A stretch of DNA of 47,147 nt from the NCBI GenBank assembly GCA_016288155.1, contig JAEEYP010000084.1:1-47147 (forward strand). Direction: 5' to 3'. This document shows, in pieces, positions 32,697-40,244 of this stretch (positions are counted from its first letter, which is position 1; each line of letters opens with the position of its first letter). A program made the translations under genes and the position numbers. The DNA is from Clostridiales bacterium (lineage in GTDB: Bacteria; Bacillota; Clostridia; Oscillospirales; CAG-272). The notes beneath the pieces were generated by a model that was not told where the DNA came from, ran no database searches, and saw only the letters and a program-made list of their open reading frames with translations.

Positions 32697-33335
32697 ATGA
32701 AACGGTTATTTTCGATCCTGCTGCTCGTATCCCTCCTTACCGCGATCCTTGTGCCGGGGTGCTCGAAAAAAGAAGAGGCCCCCGCCGTACCTCTCTCCCA
32801 TTTTGACGGGACGTGGATCGACGGCGAGGGAGACGTCCTCCTGATCGATTCGCAGCGCGGCTGCTACACGTTCCGGAAAGCAAACGGCCGGACGGGGATC
32901 GCCGAGTATTCCGCCATCGAAGGTCGGATCTTTCTGTATTTCAACTGGTTTTTGTATGAAGTGGTCGAGACGGAGCCCGGAGAGTTCCGGCTGGTACAGA
33001 ACGGGCGATCCGCGGACGAGGACGCGGAATCGCTGGACGGCGTCGTTTTCTGTAGGGACGATTCCGTTTCCGTTAAGGATTTCAGCCTGTATGACGCCGA
33101 CGGGACCTGGGTGAACGAAAGCGGCGTCGTTCTGACGATCGACGCGTCGGAGCAGGAGTATCGTTATTCCTCCGACGACGGCACGGGCACCGGGACCGTC
33201 AACGACGACGGGGTCGGGATGGGCTGGTACCTCTACGCGGACGGCAACGCCTATATCATCCTGTCGGAAGACGGTACCCTTACTTTTCAGACGAATGATC
33301 CCCTTCTGAGCGGAACGTTCACAAGACAAGATTGA
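32697..33335 (+). CDS. Small lipoprotein of unknown function
   Basis: A 212-residue lipoprotein: signal peptide MKRLFSILLLVSLLTAILVPG with Cys22 at the end of a VPGC lipobox. The mature part is two copies of a small beta domain: FDGTWIDGEGDVLLIDSQRG with CYTFRKANGRTGIAEYSA, and YDADGTWVNESGVVLTIDAS with YRYSSDDGTGTGTVNDDG. Each begins DGTW and then a VLxID strand, so the protein is an internal duplication of about 100 residues, perhaps of lipocalin-like strands. AAAGGAG lies before the ATG, and the gene follows the DUF4116 gene by 43 bases, so they are probably co-transcribed. Confidence 0.8.
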   Translation: MKRLFSILLLVSLLTAILVPGCSKKEEAPAVPLSHFDGTWIDGEGDVLLIDSQRGCYTFRKANGRTGIAEYSAIEGRIFLYFNWFLYEVVETEPGEFRLVQNGRSADEDAESLDGVVFCRDDSVSVKDFSLYDADGTWVNESGVVLTIDASEQEYRYSSDDGTGTGTVNDDGVGMGWYLYADGNAYIILSEDGTLTFQTNDPLLSGTFTRQD

Positions 33336-33377
33336 TCCGAGGGCGGCGCACGCCGCGCCGGACGGGATCCGATTGGG

Positions 33378-33405
33378 AAAAAGCCCTGCGCACGCGGGGC
33401 TTTTT
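33378..33405. terminator. Intrinsic terminator
   Basis: AAAAAGCCC (33378-33386), loop TGCGCACGCG, GGGCTTTTT (33397-33405). It ends the DUF4116-lipoprotein unit. Confidence 0.85.
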
Positions 33406-33429
33406 CAGGGTCGTTTTCTTCGTATCCAC

Positions 33430-33458
33430 TTGAAAAACACGGAGAGCTGCGGTACAAT
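33430..33458 (+). promoter_or_regulatory. Promoter of the nucleoside hydrolase unit
   Basis: TTGAAA (33430-33435), 17 bases, TACAAT (33453-33458), about 86 bases before the ATG at 33544. Confidence 0.75.
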
Positions 33459-33543
33459 AAAGAGGCGGCGGTCCGCGCGAAAGCGACGCGGAGCGCCCGA
33501 TCACGAAACGGCGCGGCACGCGTCCGGAAAAGAGGGAGAAATT

Positions 33544-34539
33544 ATGTCAGCCTCCAAAGAACAACGCAGCGTATCCGAAAACCGCACCGCGGCGCCTCAC
33601 AAGGTCATCATCGACTCCGATACCGGCGCGGACGACGCGTCGGCACTGATCCTCGCCGCGAAAAGCAAAAACATCGAGATCCTCGGCGCGACGGTGCTCG
33701 TCGGCAACGTCGATCTGGAACAGAGCACGCAGAACGCGCTGACGGCGCTGGAGATCGCGGGCTGCGGCGCGCCGGTCTATAAGGGATCCGCCGAAAGATA
33801 CGCCGGGAAAAAGATCGAGGCGTTCAGCGTCTTCGGCTCCGACGGGATGGGCGACGCGGACCTGATCCATCCGACGGGCAAGGCGCAGGACAAGGACGCG
33901 ATCGACTTTATCCTTGAGACCGTGGACAAATACCCCGGCGAGGTGGAGATCGTCGCCCTCGGCCCCGCGACGAACGTCGCCCGTGCCATCGAGCGCGATC
34001 CGGAGACCATGAAGAAGGTCAAAACGATCTGGTCGATGGGGACCGCGGGACTCGGTCCCGGGAACGCCTCCCCCGTCGCGGAATTCAACGTATACGGCGA
34101 CGCCGAGGCGTACAAGGTCATGCTCGACTCCGGCATCCCCGTCACGATCGTCGGTCTCGACATGTGCGGCGGCGCGGCGATGTGGACGGACGCGGATTTC
34201 GAGGAGCTTGAAAAAACGAACGGGATCGGCCGGTTCGTTTCCGCGTCCTTCTCGAAGATCCGGGAATTCTACGCCTCCAACGGCTCGGCGGGCGCGGTAA
34301 TGAACTGCGACGCGGTCGCGATGATGTGCGTGACCGACCCGGACTTCATCCGGGAAACGATACCCTGCCACGGCAGCTGCATCACGGACCGCGGCGAGAC
34401 CTACGGTCAGGTGATCTTCTACCGCAAGGGCTTCACCTACGACGTGGTGAAGAACGACTTCGATTACAATGTCACCCTCGTCGGGGACGTGAAAAAGGAA
34501 GAATATTTCCGGCGGTTCCTGAAAGCGATCCGGTCGTGA
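33544..34539 (+). CDS. Inosine-uridine-preferring nucleoside hydrolase
   Basis: A 331-residue cytoplasmic enzyme that hydrolyses the N-glycosidic bond of ribonucleosides. The calcium site DSDTGADDA is at residues 24-32. Further family blocks are ILGATVLVGNV with NALTALEIAG, VEIVALGPATNVARAIERDP and KTIWSMGTAGLGPGNASPVA plus EFNVYGDAEAYKVML, and the late Asp region NCDAVAMM. An 18-residue Ser/Glu-rich N-terminal extension precedes the first strand. Start ATG 33544 has GAGGGAG upstream. Roles include nucleoside salvage. Its promoter and the next gene's direction suggest a new transcription unit after 33405. Confidence 0.92.
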   Translation: MSASKEQRSVSENRTAAPHKVIIDSDTGADDASALILAAKSKNIEILGATVLVGNVDLEQSTQNALTALEIAGCGAPVYKGSAERYAGKKIEAFSVFGSDGMGDADLIHPTGKAQDKDAIDFILETVDKYPGEVEIVALGPATNVARAIERDPETMKKVKTIWSMGTAGLGPGNASPVAEFNVYGDAEAYKVMLDSGIPVTIVGLDMCGGAAMWTDADFEELEKTNGIGRFVSASFSKIREFYASNGSAGAVMNCDAVAMMCVTDPDFIRETIPCHGSCITDRGETYGQVIFYRKGFTYDVVKNDFDYNVTLVGDVKKEEYFRRFLKAIRS

Positions 34540-34563
34540 CCGCCGTCCGCCCGATCCGTTCAT

Positions 34564-34590
34564 CGCCGTCTCCGACGGCCGGAGACGGCG
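34564..34590. terminator. Strong hairpin after the nucleoside hydrolase gene
   Basis: CGCCGTCTCC (34564-34573) pairs perfectly with GGAGACGGCG (34581-34590) across GACGGCC. A T-run is lacking, so it may be a partial terminator or an mRNA 3'-end protector. Confidence 0.45.
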
Positions 34591-34673
34591 GCGCTTATCG
34601 CGTCAAAGAGCGAAAAACGCTTGCCGAGAAGCAGGTCCGGGAAAGTACATCCCGCACGTAAGGAGACGCACGT

Positions 34674-35789
34674 ATGACGATCCCTGAAAAAACGAAAACG
34701 GTCTCGCTGCTGCTCAAGACCGCCGTCGTTCTCTCGGCGGCGGTCGGCGTGGTCCTCAGCGCCTATGCGGCGAGAGGCACCTTCATGAGCGGCAGAAGAG
34801 TCTTCATGTACTTCACGATCCAATCGAATATCGCCGTCGCCCTGATCTCGCTCGTCGGCGCTGTGTTCCTTCTGAGAGGCGCCCGCGTCGGCCGCGCGTG
34901 GTCCGTCGTAAAATTCGTCGGCGCCGTGGCGATCACGCTGACGGGCGCGGTATTCACGTTCATCCTTGCGCCCACGCTCGGCGAACGCGCGTGGAACGTG
35001 CAGAACGTCCTCACGCACGTGGTCGTCCCCGCCGCGGCGATCCTCGATTTTTTCGTGACCGGGCCGTACGGCAGCCTCAGAGGACGGGACATCCTCTTCG
35101 TCCTTTTGCCGCCGCTCGCCTACGCGATATACGCCGGCATCGGCTACGCCGTCGGCTGGGAATTCTCCGAAGGGGTCCGCTATCCGTATTTCTTCCTCAA
35201 CTGGGGCAGTCCCGCCGGGGCGTTCGGCTTTACGGACGGGCTTCCCTTCATGGGATGCGTATGGTGGATCCTTGTTTTGCTCGCGCTTCTGCTCGGAGTC
35301 GGGTATGCGTATCTTCGGATCGTCGAAAGGAGCAGAAGAAAGATGCAGATCGAACTCGCGGCGGTCCGCTGGAGTCCCGGTTACAGCGACATGCTCGGCG
35401 GGTGTCACAGCATGACGCTGAAGAAGAACGCCGACGGGGAATGGATCTTCACCTGCCGGGACTGCGCGGAATACGGGGAGCCGACGGTCGTCACCGTCTA
35501 TGAGGTCTCGCCGGAGGCGGCGGCGCAGTTTGAGACGTTCCTCAAAGAAAAGAACGTCTTTGCGCTGGAAAACCGCCCGGCGAGCAATGAATTCATCACC
35601 GATTACAGCCCGTGGGGCTGCGGTATCGAATATCGCCGCACGGCGTTCGGCAAGACGGAACGGGATCGGTGCGGCCTTACTGAGTACAAAAAGTATTCGG
35701 GGAGCGATTATAAGCTGATCGGCGAACTGCGGGAGCGCTTCACGGCGCTGCGCGGGCGGAAGATATCGGAAACGGAGTCGGAAGAATAA
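34674..35789 (+). CDS. Pr6Pr-like membrane protein with C-terminal soluble domain
   Basis: A 371-residue protein. Residues 1-215 hold six predicted membrane segments at about 12-32, 45-67, 78-99, 112-130, 140-162 and 193-214, with the Pr6Pr/FAR-17a/AIG1 signature MYFTIQSN at 45-52 and a His in VLTHVVVPAAAILDF. Residues about 225-371 are soluble: IELAAVRWSPGYSDMLGGCH, MTLKKNADGEWIFTCRDCAE, then VYEVSPEAAAQFETFLKEKN. The Pr6Pr family's role is unknown; the soluble tail looks like a common small domain of Clostridia with a conserved His and Trp, and it extends the usual length. AAGGAG precedes the ATG at 34674. The next small gene follows after 42 bases. Confidence 0.78.
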   Translation: MTIPEKTKTVSLLLKTAVVLSAAVGVVLSAYAARGTFMSGRRVFMYFTIQSNIAVALISLVGAVFLLRGARVGRAWSVVKFVGAVAITLTGAVFTFILAPTLGERAWNVQNVLTHVVVPAAAILDFFVTGPYGSLRGRDILFVLLPPLAYAIYAGIGYAVGWEFSEGVRYPYFFLNWGSPAGAFGFTDGLPFMGCVWWILVLLALLLGVGYAYLRIVERSRRKMQIELAAVRWSPGYSDMLGGCHSMTLKKNADGEWIFTCRDCAEYGEPTVVTVYEVSPEAAAQFETFLKEKNVFALENRPASNEFITDYSPWGCGIEYRRTAFGKTERDRCGLTEYKKYSGSDYKLIGELRERFTALRGRKISETESEE

Positions 35790-35831
35790 AGGCTCCGCAC
35801 GAGAGGGACGCGGCGAAGGAGGAGCAGGATC

Positions 35832-36230
35832 GTGAAACTCGTGGACGTGGAAAAAGAGGGGAGCTGGCTGTATTCCGAATGGAGGCTGACGTACAGAGTC
35901 GGCTGGAGCCGGATCCTCAGCGCGGCCGAGTTGATCTATCGGTACACAAAGGACCCGGAGATCATCGTCGGCGGCGCGGAAGGCGACACGGAGATCTCCG
36001 TCAAGGACGCGGAGGAGATCCGGGAGCTTGACGAAAACGGCCGACTGACCGTGCGCGGGCTCTCCGAGATCCTCGGCGTCCCGGTGATGATCACGTTTTA
36101 CAACCAGCTGGATCTCGTCCGGGTGACCGTCGCATCGGCCACGGAAGAATTCGCCCGTGCCGATTACAAGGCATTCAATCTGTCCATGTGCCAGTTCATG
36201 GATTCCGCCGAGATCGCGATGTACGGCTGA
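35832..36230 (+). CDS. Small protein of unknown function
   Basis: A 132-residue protein starting at a GTG. The site AAGGAGGAG lies nine bases upstream, which is better than any ATG nearby. The sequence is mixed alpha/beta: a first block WLYSEWRLTYRVGWSRILSA, then AELIYRYTKDPEIIVGGAEG, and a block LGVPVMITFYNQLDLVRVTV ending in a helix FARADYKAFNLSMCQFMDSA. No signal peptide and no membrane segment. I do not recognise a family. It is closely spaced between the Pr6Pr-like gene and the pyrophosphatase gene (42 and 29 bases), so it shares their operon. Confidence 0.7.
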   Translation: MKLVDVEKEGSWLYSEWRLTYRVGWSRILSAAELIYRYTKDPEIIVGGAEGDTEISVKDAEEIRELDENGRLTVRGLSEILGVPVMITFYNQLDLVRVTVASATEEFARADYKAFNLSMCQFMDSAEIAMYG

Positions 36231-36259
36231 ACCGATATACGATAAGGAAGGGGAAACGT

Positions 36260-37381
36260 ATGAGCAAAAAGGAAAAGATCCTGCTCGCGGCGCTTGCGGC
36301 GGCGGTATGCCTTGCCGCGGCAGGCGGGTTTTTGATCGGGAAAAGCGCCGGGCACACCGAAGCGGCAAAGGAGCAGGAGCTTCTTCAGACGCTCAACCGC
36401 GGCGCCCTTGAGCGCCTGAGCGCCGAGGAAGAGACCGTTTACGTCATCGGGCATCGGAGTCCGGATGCCGATACCGTATGCAGCGCGATCGCGTACGCAC
36501 GCCTGCTGAACGCGCTCGGATACCGCGCGGAGGCGGCGGTCACCTCGTCCGTCGACCGGGAAACGGCGTATATCCTGAAAGAGGCGGGAGTACAGACGCC
36601 TCCCGTTCTGGACGACGCCTCCGGAAAGTCGATCTTCCTTGTCGACCACAGCGAATACGCGCAGGCGGCGCAAGGGATGTCCGACGCGCATATCGTCGGC
36701 ATCATTGACCATCACGGGATCGGGACGGTCACGACGGGTCATCAGGTGGTGTATGAGGCGAGACCGATCGGCGCGACGGCGACGATCGTCTGGCTGGATT
36801 ATCTGAATTACGGCGCGGAGATCGACCGGACCACCGCGTTCCTCCTGCTCGGCGCCGTGCTCTCGGACACGGATAATCTGCGGGGTTCGACCACGACGGA
36901 AACGGACAGACAGGCGCTGAGCGCGCTCGCAAAGCGGGCGGACGTGACGGACGTCGACGCTCTGTACAAAGCCATCCGCGCCGAGAAGCTCTCCTACGAG
37001 GGGATGAGCGACGAAGAGATCTTCTTTTCCGATTACAAGGAATACGAGGTGAACGGCGTGAAATTCGGCATCGGCCTCGTCAGCACCGTCGATGAAGAGA
37101 TCGCCGCCGCGCTGGCGGAGCGCATGAAGAAGATCCTGCCCGCGTGCCTCGAAAAGCAGGGCGTCGATCTGATCTACGTCTCCGTCGGGATGCGGGAGAA
37201 CGGAGAGAAGATCGATCGGGTCGTTCCGGGCAGCGAACGCTCGGAGGAAGTGCTCGCGGCCGCCTTCCCGCAGTACGACGAGTACGACGGGACCTCGTAT
37301 ATTTTCCGGACCGGGCTCGGAAGAAAAACGCTGTTCGTCCCGGGGATGACCGATTATCTCACCGCGCACGCGGGCGAATGA
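36260..37381 (+). CDS. Membrane-anchored DHH-family II inorganic pyrophosphatase-like protein
   Basis: A 373-residue protein. An N-terminal hydrophobic helix (ILLAALAAAVCLAAAGGFLI, about 7-26) is followed by a helical linker and a DHH phosphoesterase domain. Manganese-binding motifs of family II pyrophosphatases are visible: IGHRSPDADTVCSAIA (His65, Asp69, Asp71), IFLVDHSEYAQAA, GIIDHHGIGTV (DHH 150-152) and GAVLSDTDNLRGSTTT; the C-terminal DHHA2 part has VNGVKFGIGLVSTVDEE. The usual enzymes are cytosolic without a leader. Here the helix either exports the domain as a membrane-bound form or is a tail on an otherwise cytosolic enzyme. It could split PPi, or a related phosphoanhydride. AAGGGG lies before the ATG at 36260. 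Confidence 0.87.
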   Translation: MSKKEKILLAALAAAVCLAAAGGFLIGKSAGHTEAAKEQELLQTLNRGALERLSAEEETVYVIGHRSPDADTVCSAIAYARLLNALGYRAEAAVTSSVDRETAYILKEAGVQTPPVLDDASGKSIFLVDHSEYAQAAQGMSDAHIVGIIDHHGIGTVTTGHQVVYEARPIGATATIVWLDYLNYGAEIDRTTAFLLLGAVLSDTDNLRGSTTTETDRQALSALAKRADVTDVDALYKAIRAEKLSYEGMSDEEIFFSDYKEYEVNGVKFGIGLVSTVDEEIAAALAERMKKILPACLEKQGVDLIYVSVGMRENGEKIDRVVPGSERSEEVLAAAFPQYDEYDGTSYIFRTGLGRKTLFVPGMTDYLTAHAGE

Positions 37382-37430
37382 ATAAAAATACGGGCGGCAT
37401 GCAAGCCCCGCCCATGATACGGAGGACAGT

Positions 37431-37946
37431 ATGAATTTCACCGATCTCGCCAAAGAAAGGTATTCCGTCCGGAAATTCGATCCGAGACCGATCGAGGAGG
37501 AAAAGCTCCGGGCGATCCTCGAGGCCGGCAATCTCGCGCCGACGGCGAAAAATCTGCAGCCGCAGAGGATCTACGTTGTCCGCTCGGAGGAAAACCTCGA
37601 AAAGATCCGTTCCCTGACGACCTCCCATTACGGCGCGCCGGTCGTGCTCCTTTTCGCCTACGACACGGCGGAAGAATGGCAGAACCCGCTCGAGGCGGGC
37701 GTGCACTCCGGTCCGCAGGACGTGAGCATCGCGGCGACGCATATCATGCTGAAAGCGGCGGAACTCGGGATCGGTTCCGTCTGGGTCAACCGTTTCGCGC
37801 CGACGGAAACAAAACGGGTCATGGGCTTGCCGGAGAACGAGGTCCCGCTGCTCCTCATGCCGATCGGCTACGCGGCGCCGGACGCGGCGCCGTCGGAGCG
37901 GCATACGGTCCGCAAGCCGCTGTCGGAAACGGTGAAAGAGATCTGA
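37431..37946 (+). CDS. Nitroreductase-family FMN oxidoreductase
   Basis: A 171-residue protein of the compact nitroreductase fold. Start RYSVRKFDPRPIEEEKLRAI contains the RSVRKF-type FMN-phosphate motif; AGNLAPTAKNLQPQRIYVV is the family's second block; HSGPQDVSIAATHIMLKAAE and LGIGSVWVNRFAPTETKR follow. The C-terminal MPIGYAAPDAAP is usual. The family uses NAD(P)H to reduce nitro groups, quinones or similar. Here the true substrate is unknown. GGAGG lies eight bases before the ATG. The gene lies 49 bases after the pyrophosphatase gene and continues its direction. Confidence 0.93.
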   Translation: MNFTDLAKERYSVRKFDPRPIEEEKLRAILEAGNLAPTAKNLQPQRIYVVRSEENLEKIRSLTTSHYGAPVVLLFAYDTAEEWQNPLEAGVHSGPQDVSIAATHIMLKAAELGIGSVWVNRFAPTETKRVMGLPENEVPLLLMPIGYAAPDAAPSERHTVRKPLSETVKEI

Positions 37947-37975
37947 CGCGGGCGGCGCGTATCTGAAAAAGATCC

Positions 37976-38611
37976 ATGACGGAGTTTTTTGAATACGGCG
38001 CCCCCTCCGCGTCCGTCGTCCTGATCCAGCCGGTGTCCGCACACGATCTGCCTGAGATCGAAGAGGAAGCGCGGGCGATCCGAAGCCTGACCGATGCGGA
38101 ATTCCGGCTGATCGCCGTGAAGGTCGCGGACTGGGACGCCGATCTTTCCCCGTGGCGCGCCCCCGCCGTATTCGGAAACAGGGATTTCGGCGGCGGCGCG
38201 GAGGGGACGCTTCGCGCGATCCTGCCGCTCTGTGCGGACGGCGCGAAAACGTATCATATCGGCGGATATTCGCTCGCCGGGCTGTTCGCTTTGTGGGCGG
38301 CGTACCGCACGGAAGCCTTCTCCGGCACCGCCGCGGCGTCGCCGTCCGTGTGGTTCCCCGGCTTCACGGACTTCATGAAAGCGAACGGGATCCAATGCGG
38401 CGCGGTCTACCTGAGCCTCGGCGATCAAGAGGAAAAAGCAAAAAATCCGGTGACGGCATCCGTCGGAGACCGCATCCGGGAGGCAAGGGAGATCCTGACG
38501 GCGCAGGGGACGCGCTGCGTCCTCGAATGGAATCCGGGCAATCATTTCCGGGACGCCGCGCTAAGGACCGCCAAAGCCTTCGCGTGGCTGATGAATAACG
38601 GACGGGAATGA
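37976..38611 (+). CDS. Alpha/beta-hydrolase, esterase-like
   Basis: A 211-residue small hydrolase. The nucleophile elbow is GGYSLAGLFALWAAYR with Ser99 in a GYSLAG motif, the His is probably GNHF (His190), and the oxyanion strand VVLIQPVSAHDLPEI is at the N-terminus. The order of blocks follows the D-type esterases and related serine hydrolases (Fes-like: AASPSVWFPGF is a typical block after the nucleophile). Cytoplasmic, without signal. Substrate is unknown. RBS is weak and the start ATG lies 29 bases after the nitroreductase stop. Terminates in a strong stem. Confidence 0.82.
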   Translation: MTEFFEYGAPSASVVLIQPVSAHDLPEIEEEARAIRSLTDAEFRLIAVKVADWDADLSPWRAPAVFGNRDFGGGAEGTLRAILPLCADGAKTYHIGGYSLAGLFALWAAYRTEAFSGTAAASPSVWFPGFTDFMKANGIQCGAVYLSLGDQEEKAKNPVTASVGDRIREAREILTAQGTRCVLEWNPGNHFRDAALRTAKAFAWLMNNGRE

Positions 38612-38629
38612 GCCGAAGAGTTCCCCGAA

Positions 38630-38673
38630 GCAAACGAAAAGATCCCGGCCAGCGCCGGGATCTTTTCGTTTGC
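38630..38673. terminator. Long bidirectional terminator
   Basis: A perfect 20-bp stem (38630-38649 with 38654-38673, loop CAGC) has A and T runs on both arms. It lies between the convergent esterase and PHP genes and stops both. Confidence 0.9.
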
Positions 38674-38676
38674 GCC

Positions 38677-40035
38677 TCAGCGCGTCCTGATATACTTCTT
38701 TCTCAGCGTCTCCGCCTCCCCGGCGAAATATCCGAGGAGCTCCCCGCTCTCCTCGCCGAGGTAATACCGCCGCATGATCTCGCCGTCGAGCCGCGCCGCG
38801 CGGTCGTGGACGGGGAAATAATTCTCGACGAGGAACGACGCGTATTTCTGGAGACGGAACTCGCCCACGAGACGGTACTCCTTCGAGATCGTGTCCACGG
38901 CGACGGAATACCGCTCCCGGACGGCGTCGAGGATGGACGTCCGCTCGTTCTTCTCGGCGAAGACGATCGTAGAACAGATGTCCGCGTTGCGGTTGTGCTC
39001 GGTGGAACCGTGCGTGTCGGTGGAGCCGACGATGGGATGGATCCGCCCGGCGCGGTACTCCTCGTAGTACAGCGCGGTCTGGAAGCCGTTCTGCTCGAAG
39101 TAGTTCTCGCCGCCGAGGACCTCGAACGCGTCGAAGGGATGCTTTTCCATCATGTAGTACGTCAGCGGCTCCGGCACGTGCCACATATCCGCGATCCAGT
39201 ACGGATGCGCGAAGATGCCGAGACCGCCTGCCTCCCGGATCCGCTCGAACGCCCAGACGCAGACGGCGAAGCTGCGCTTCTCCACGTTCTCCGGGCAGTC
39301 CGGATACCGCGCCTCGATCCGGTCGAGCTCCTCCTCGTACCGCTCCGGCGTGACGATGGGCGGCGGCGTGACGGATCCGTCGAGGCGGCGTCCGTCAAGG
39401 GAGCCGCCGGTCTCCGCGTAATTGGCGGACGAGGCGAACAGCCCGTTGACGGAAAAGGTGCCGCCCGCGTTGACGATATGGACGTCCGTCCCGTCGAGGT
39501 GGACTTCCTCGCCGGGGAGGATCGTCAAGGGACACTTCGCGCCGCCGTAATCGCGGATCGCCTCGAGGGAGGGATAATAGCGGCGGTGGTCGGTGACGAC
39601 GCAGAAATCGTATCCGCGCGCGCGGTAATTCGCACAGACGATGCCGGGATCCTCGCTCCCGTCGGAACGGCAGGTGTGCATGTGCAGATCCCCCTTGAGC
39701 GGGATCCGGCGCGCGAGATCCTCGCCGACGGCGTACACCGACAGCTTGGCGAACCGATTCTCGCCTTTGTACAGCCGGACGGAATACTCGCCCTCCGCGT
39801 CCGCCGTCACCGTGAAGCGCAGGCATCCGTCGGAGCAGAGCGGAGCGTCGAACGCCGCCGCGTTCCACGCGTTGAAGGGGAACCGCGGCGAGCCGGAATC
39901 GAGCCGGTGGACGGTGACGCGGCTGTCGTCGGAAAACTTCGCGTGATCGCCGAGCGGACGGACGGTGATCTCCGTCGGCTCGCCGACGGGAAAGACCATC
40001 GGGAAAATATCGTAGTTATACAGCACCTGCTTCAT
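38677..40035 (-). CDS. PHP-domain phosphoesterase-like protein
   Basis: A 452-residue cytoplasmic protein. Residues about 1-115 form a beta-sandwich-type domain (FPVGEPTEITVRPLGDHAKF, LRFTVTADAEGEYSVRLYKG). Then follows a PHP metal-dependent phosphoesterase fold: PLKGDLHMHTCRSDGSEDPG (HxH ligands), RGYDFCVVTDHRRYYPSLEA, LTILPGEEVHLDGTDVHIVN, GGLGIFAHPYWIADMWHVPE and IVGSTDTHGSTEHNRNADIC. The N-terminal domain is unusual for simple PHP proteins such as histidinol-phosphatase. The substrate is unknown; possibilities include a sugar phosphate or nucleotide. Start ATG at 40035 has AAGGAGG six bases upstream. It is divergent from the CapA-like gene. Confidence 0.85.
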   Translation of the reverse strand: MKQVLYNYDIFPMVFPVGEPTEITVRPLGDHAKFSDDSRVTVHRLDSGSPRFPFNAWNAAAFDAPLCSDGCLRFTVTADAEGEYSVRLYKGENRFAKLSVYAVGEDLARRIPLKGDLHMHTCRSDGSEDPGIVCANYRARGYDFCVVTDHRRYYPSLEAIRDYGGAKCPLTILPGEEVHLDGTDVHIVNAGGTFSVNGLFASSANYAETGGSLDGRRLDGSVTPPPIVTPERYEEELDRIEARYPDCPENVEKRSFAVCVWAFERIREAGGLGIFAHPYWIADMWHVPEPLTYYMMEKHPFDAFEVLGGENYFEQNGFQTALYYEEYRAGRIHPIVGSTDTHGSTEHNRNADICSTIVFAEKNERTSILDAVRERYSVAVDTISKEYRLVGEFRLQKYASFLVENYFPVHDRAARLDGEIMRRYYLGEESGELLGYFAGEAETLRKKYIRTR

Positions 40036-40087
40036 GGAAATCCTCCTTCTCTCAAACGAGATCCCCGCGCGGGGAACGTCCGGGGGT

Positions 40088-40116
40088 ATTATACCAGATC
40101 CGGGGGCAAAATGCAA
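40088..40116 (-). promoter_or_regulatory. Promoter of the PHP gene
   Basis: On the minus strand TTGCAT (40111-40116), 17 bases, TATAAT (40088-40093). Confidence 0.8.
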
Positions 40117-40167
40117 GGGGCGGGCGGCGCCGGGGCGGAAATCGCGCGGGAAATGAGAGAAAAACCC

Positions 40168-40196
40168 TTGACAGCCGCCCCGATTTATGATACAAC
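40168..40196 (+). promoter_or_regulatory. Promoter of the CapA-like gene
   Basis: TTGACA (40168-40173), 17 bases, TACAAC (40191-40196). Divergent from 40088-40116 with 51 bases between the two -35 boxes. Confidence 0.75.
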
Positions 40197-40244
40197 TACG
40201 GCAGGGGTCGAGACGGCTGCCATTCTTTGCATCGGAGGCGGGGT

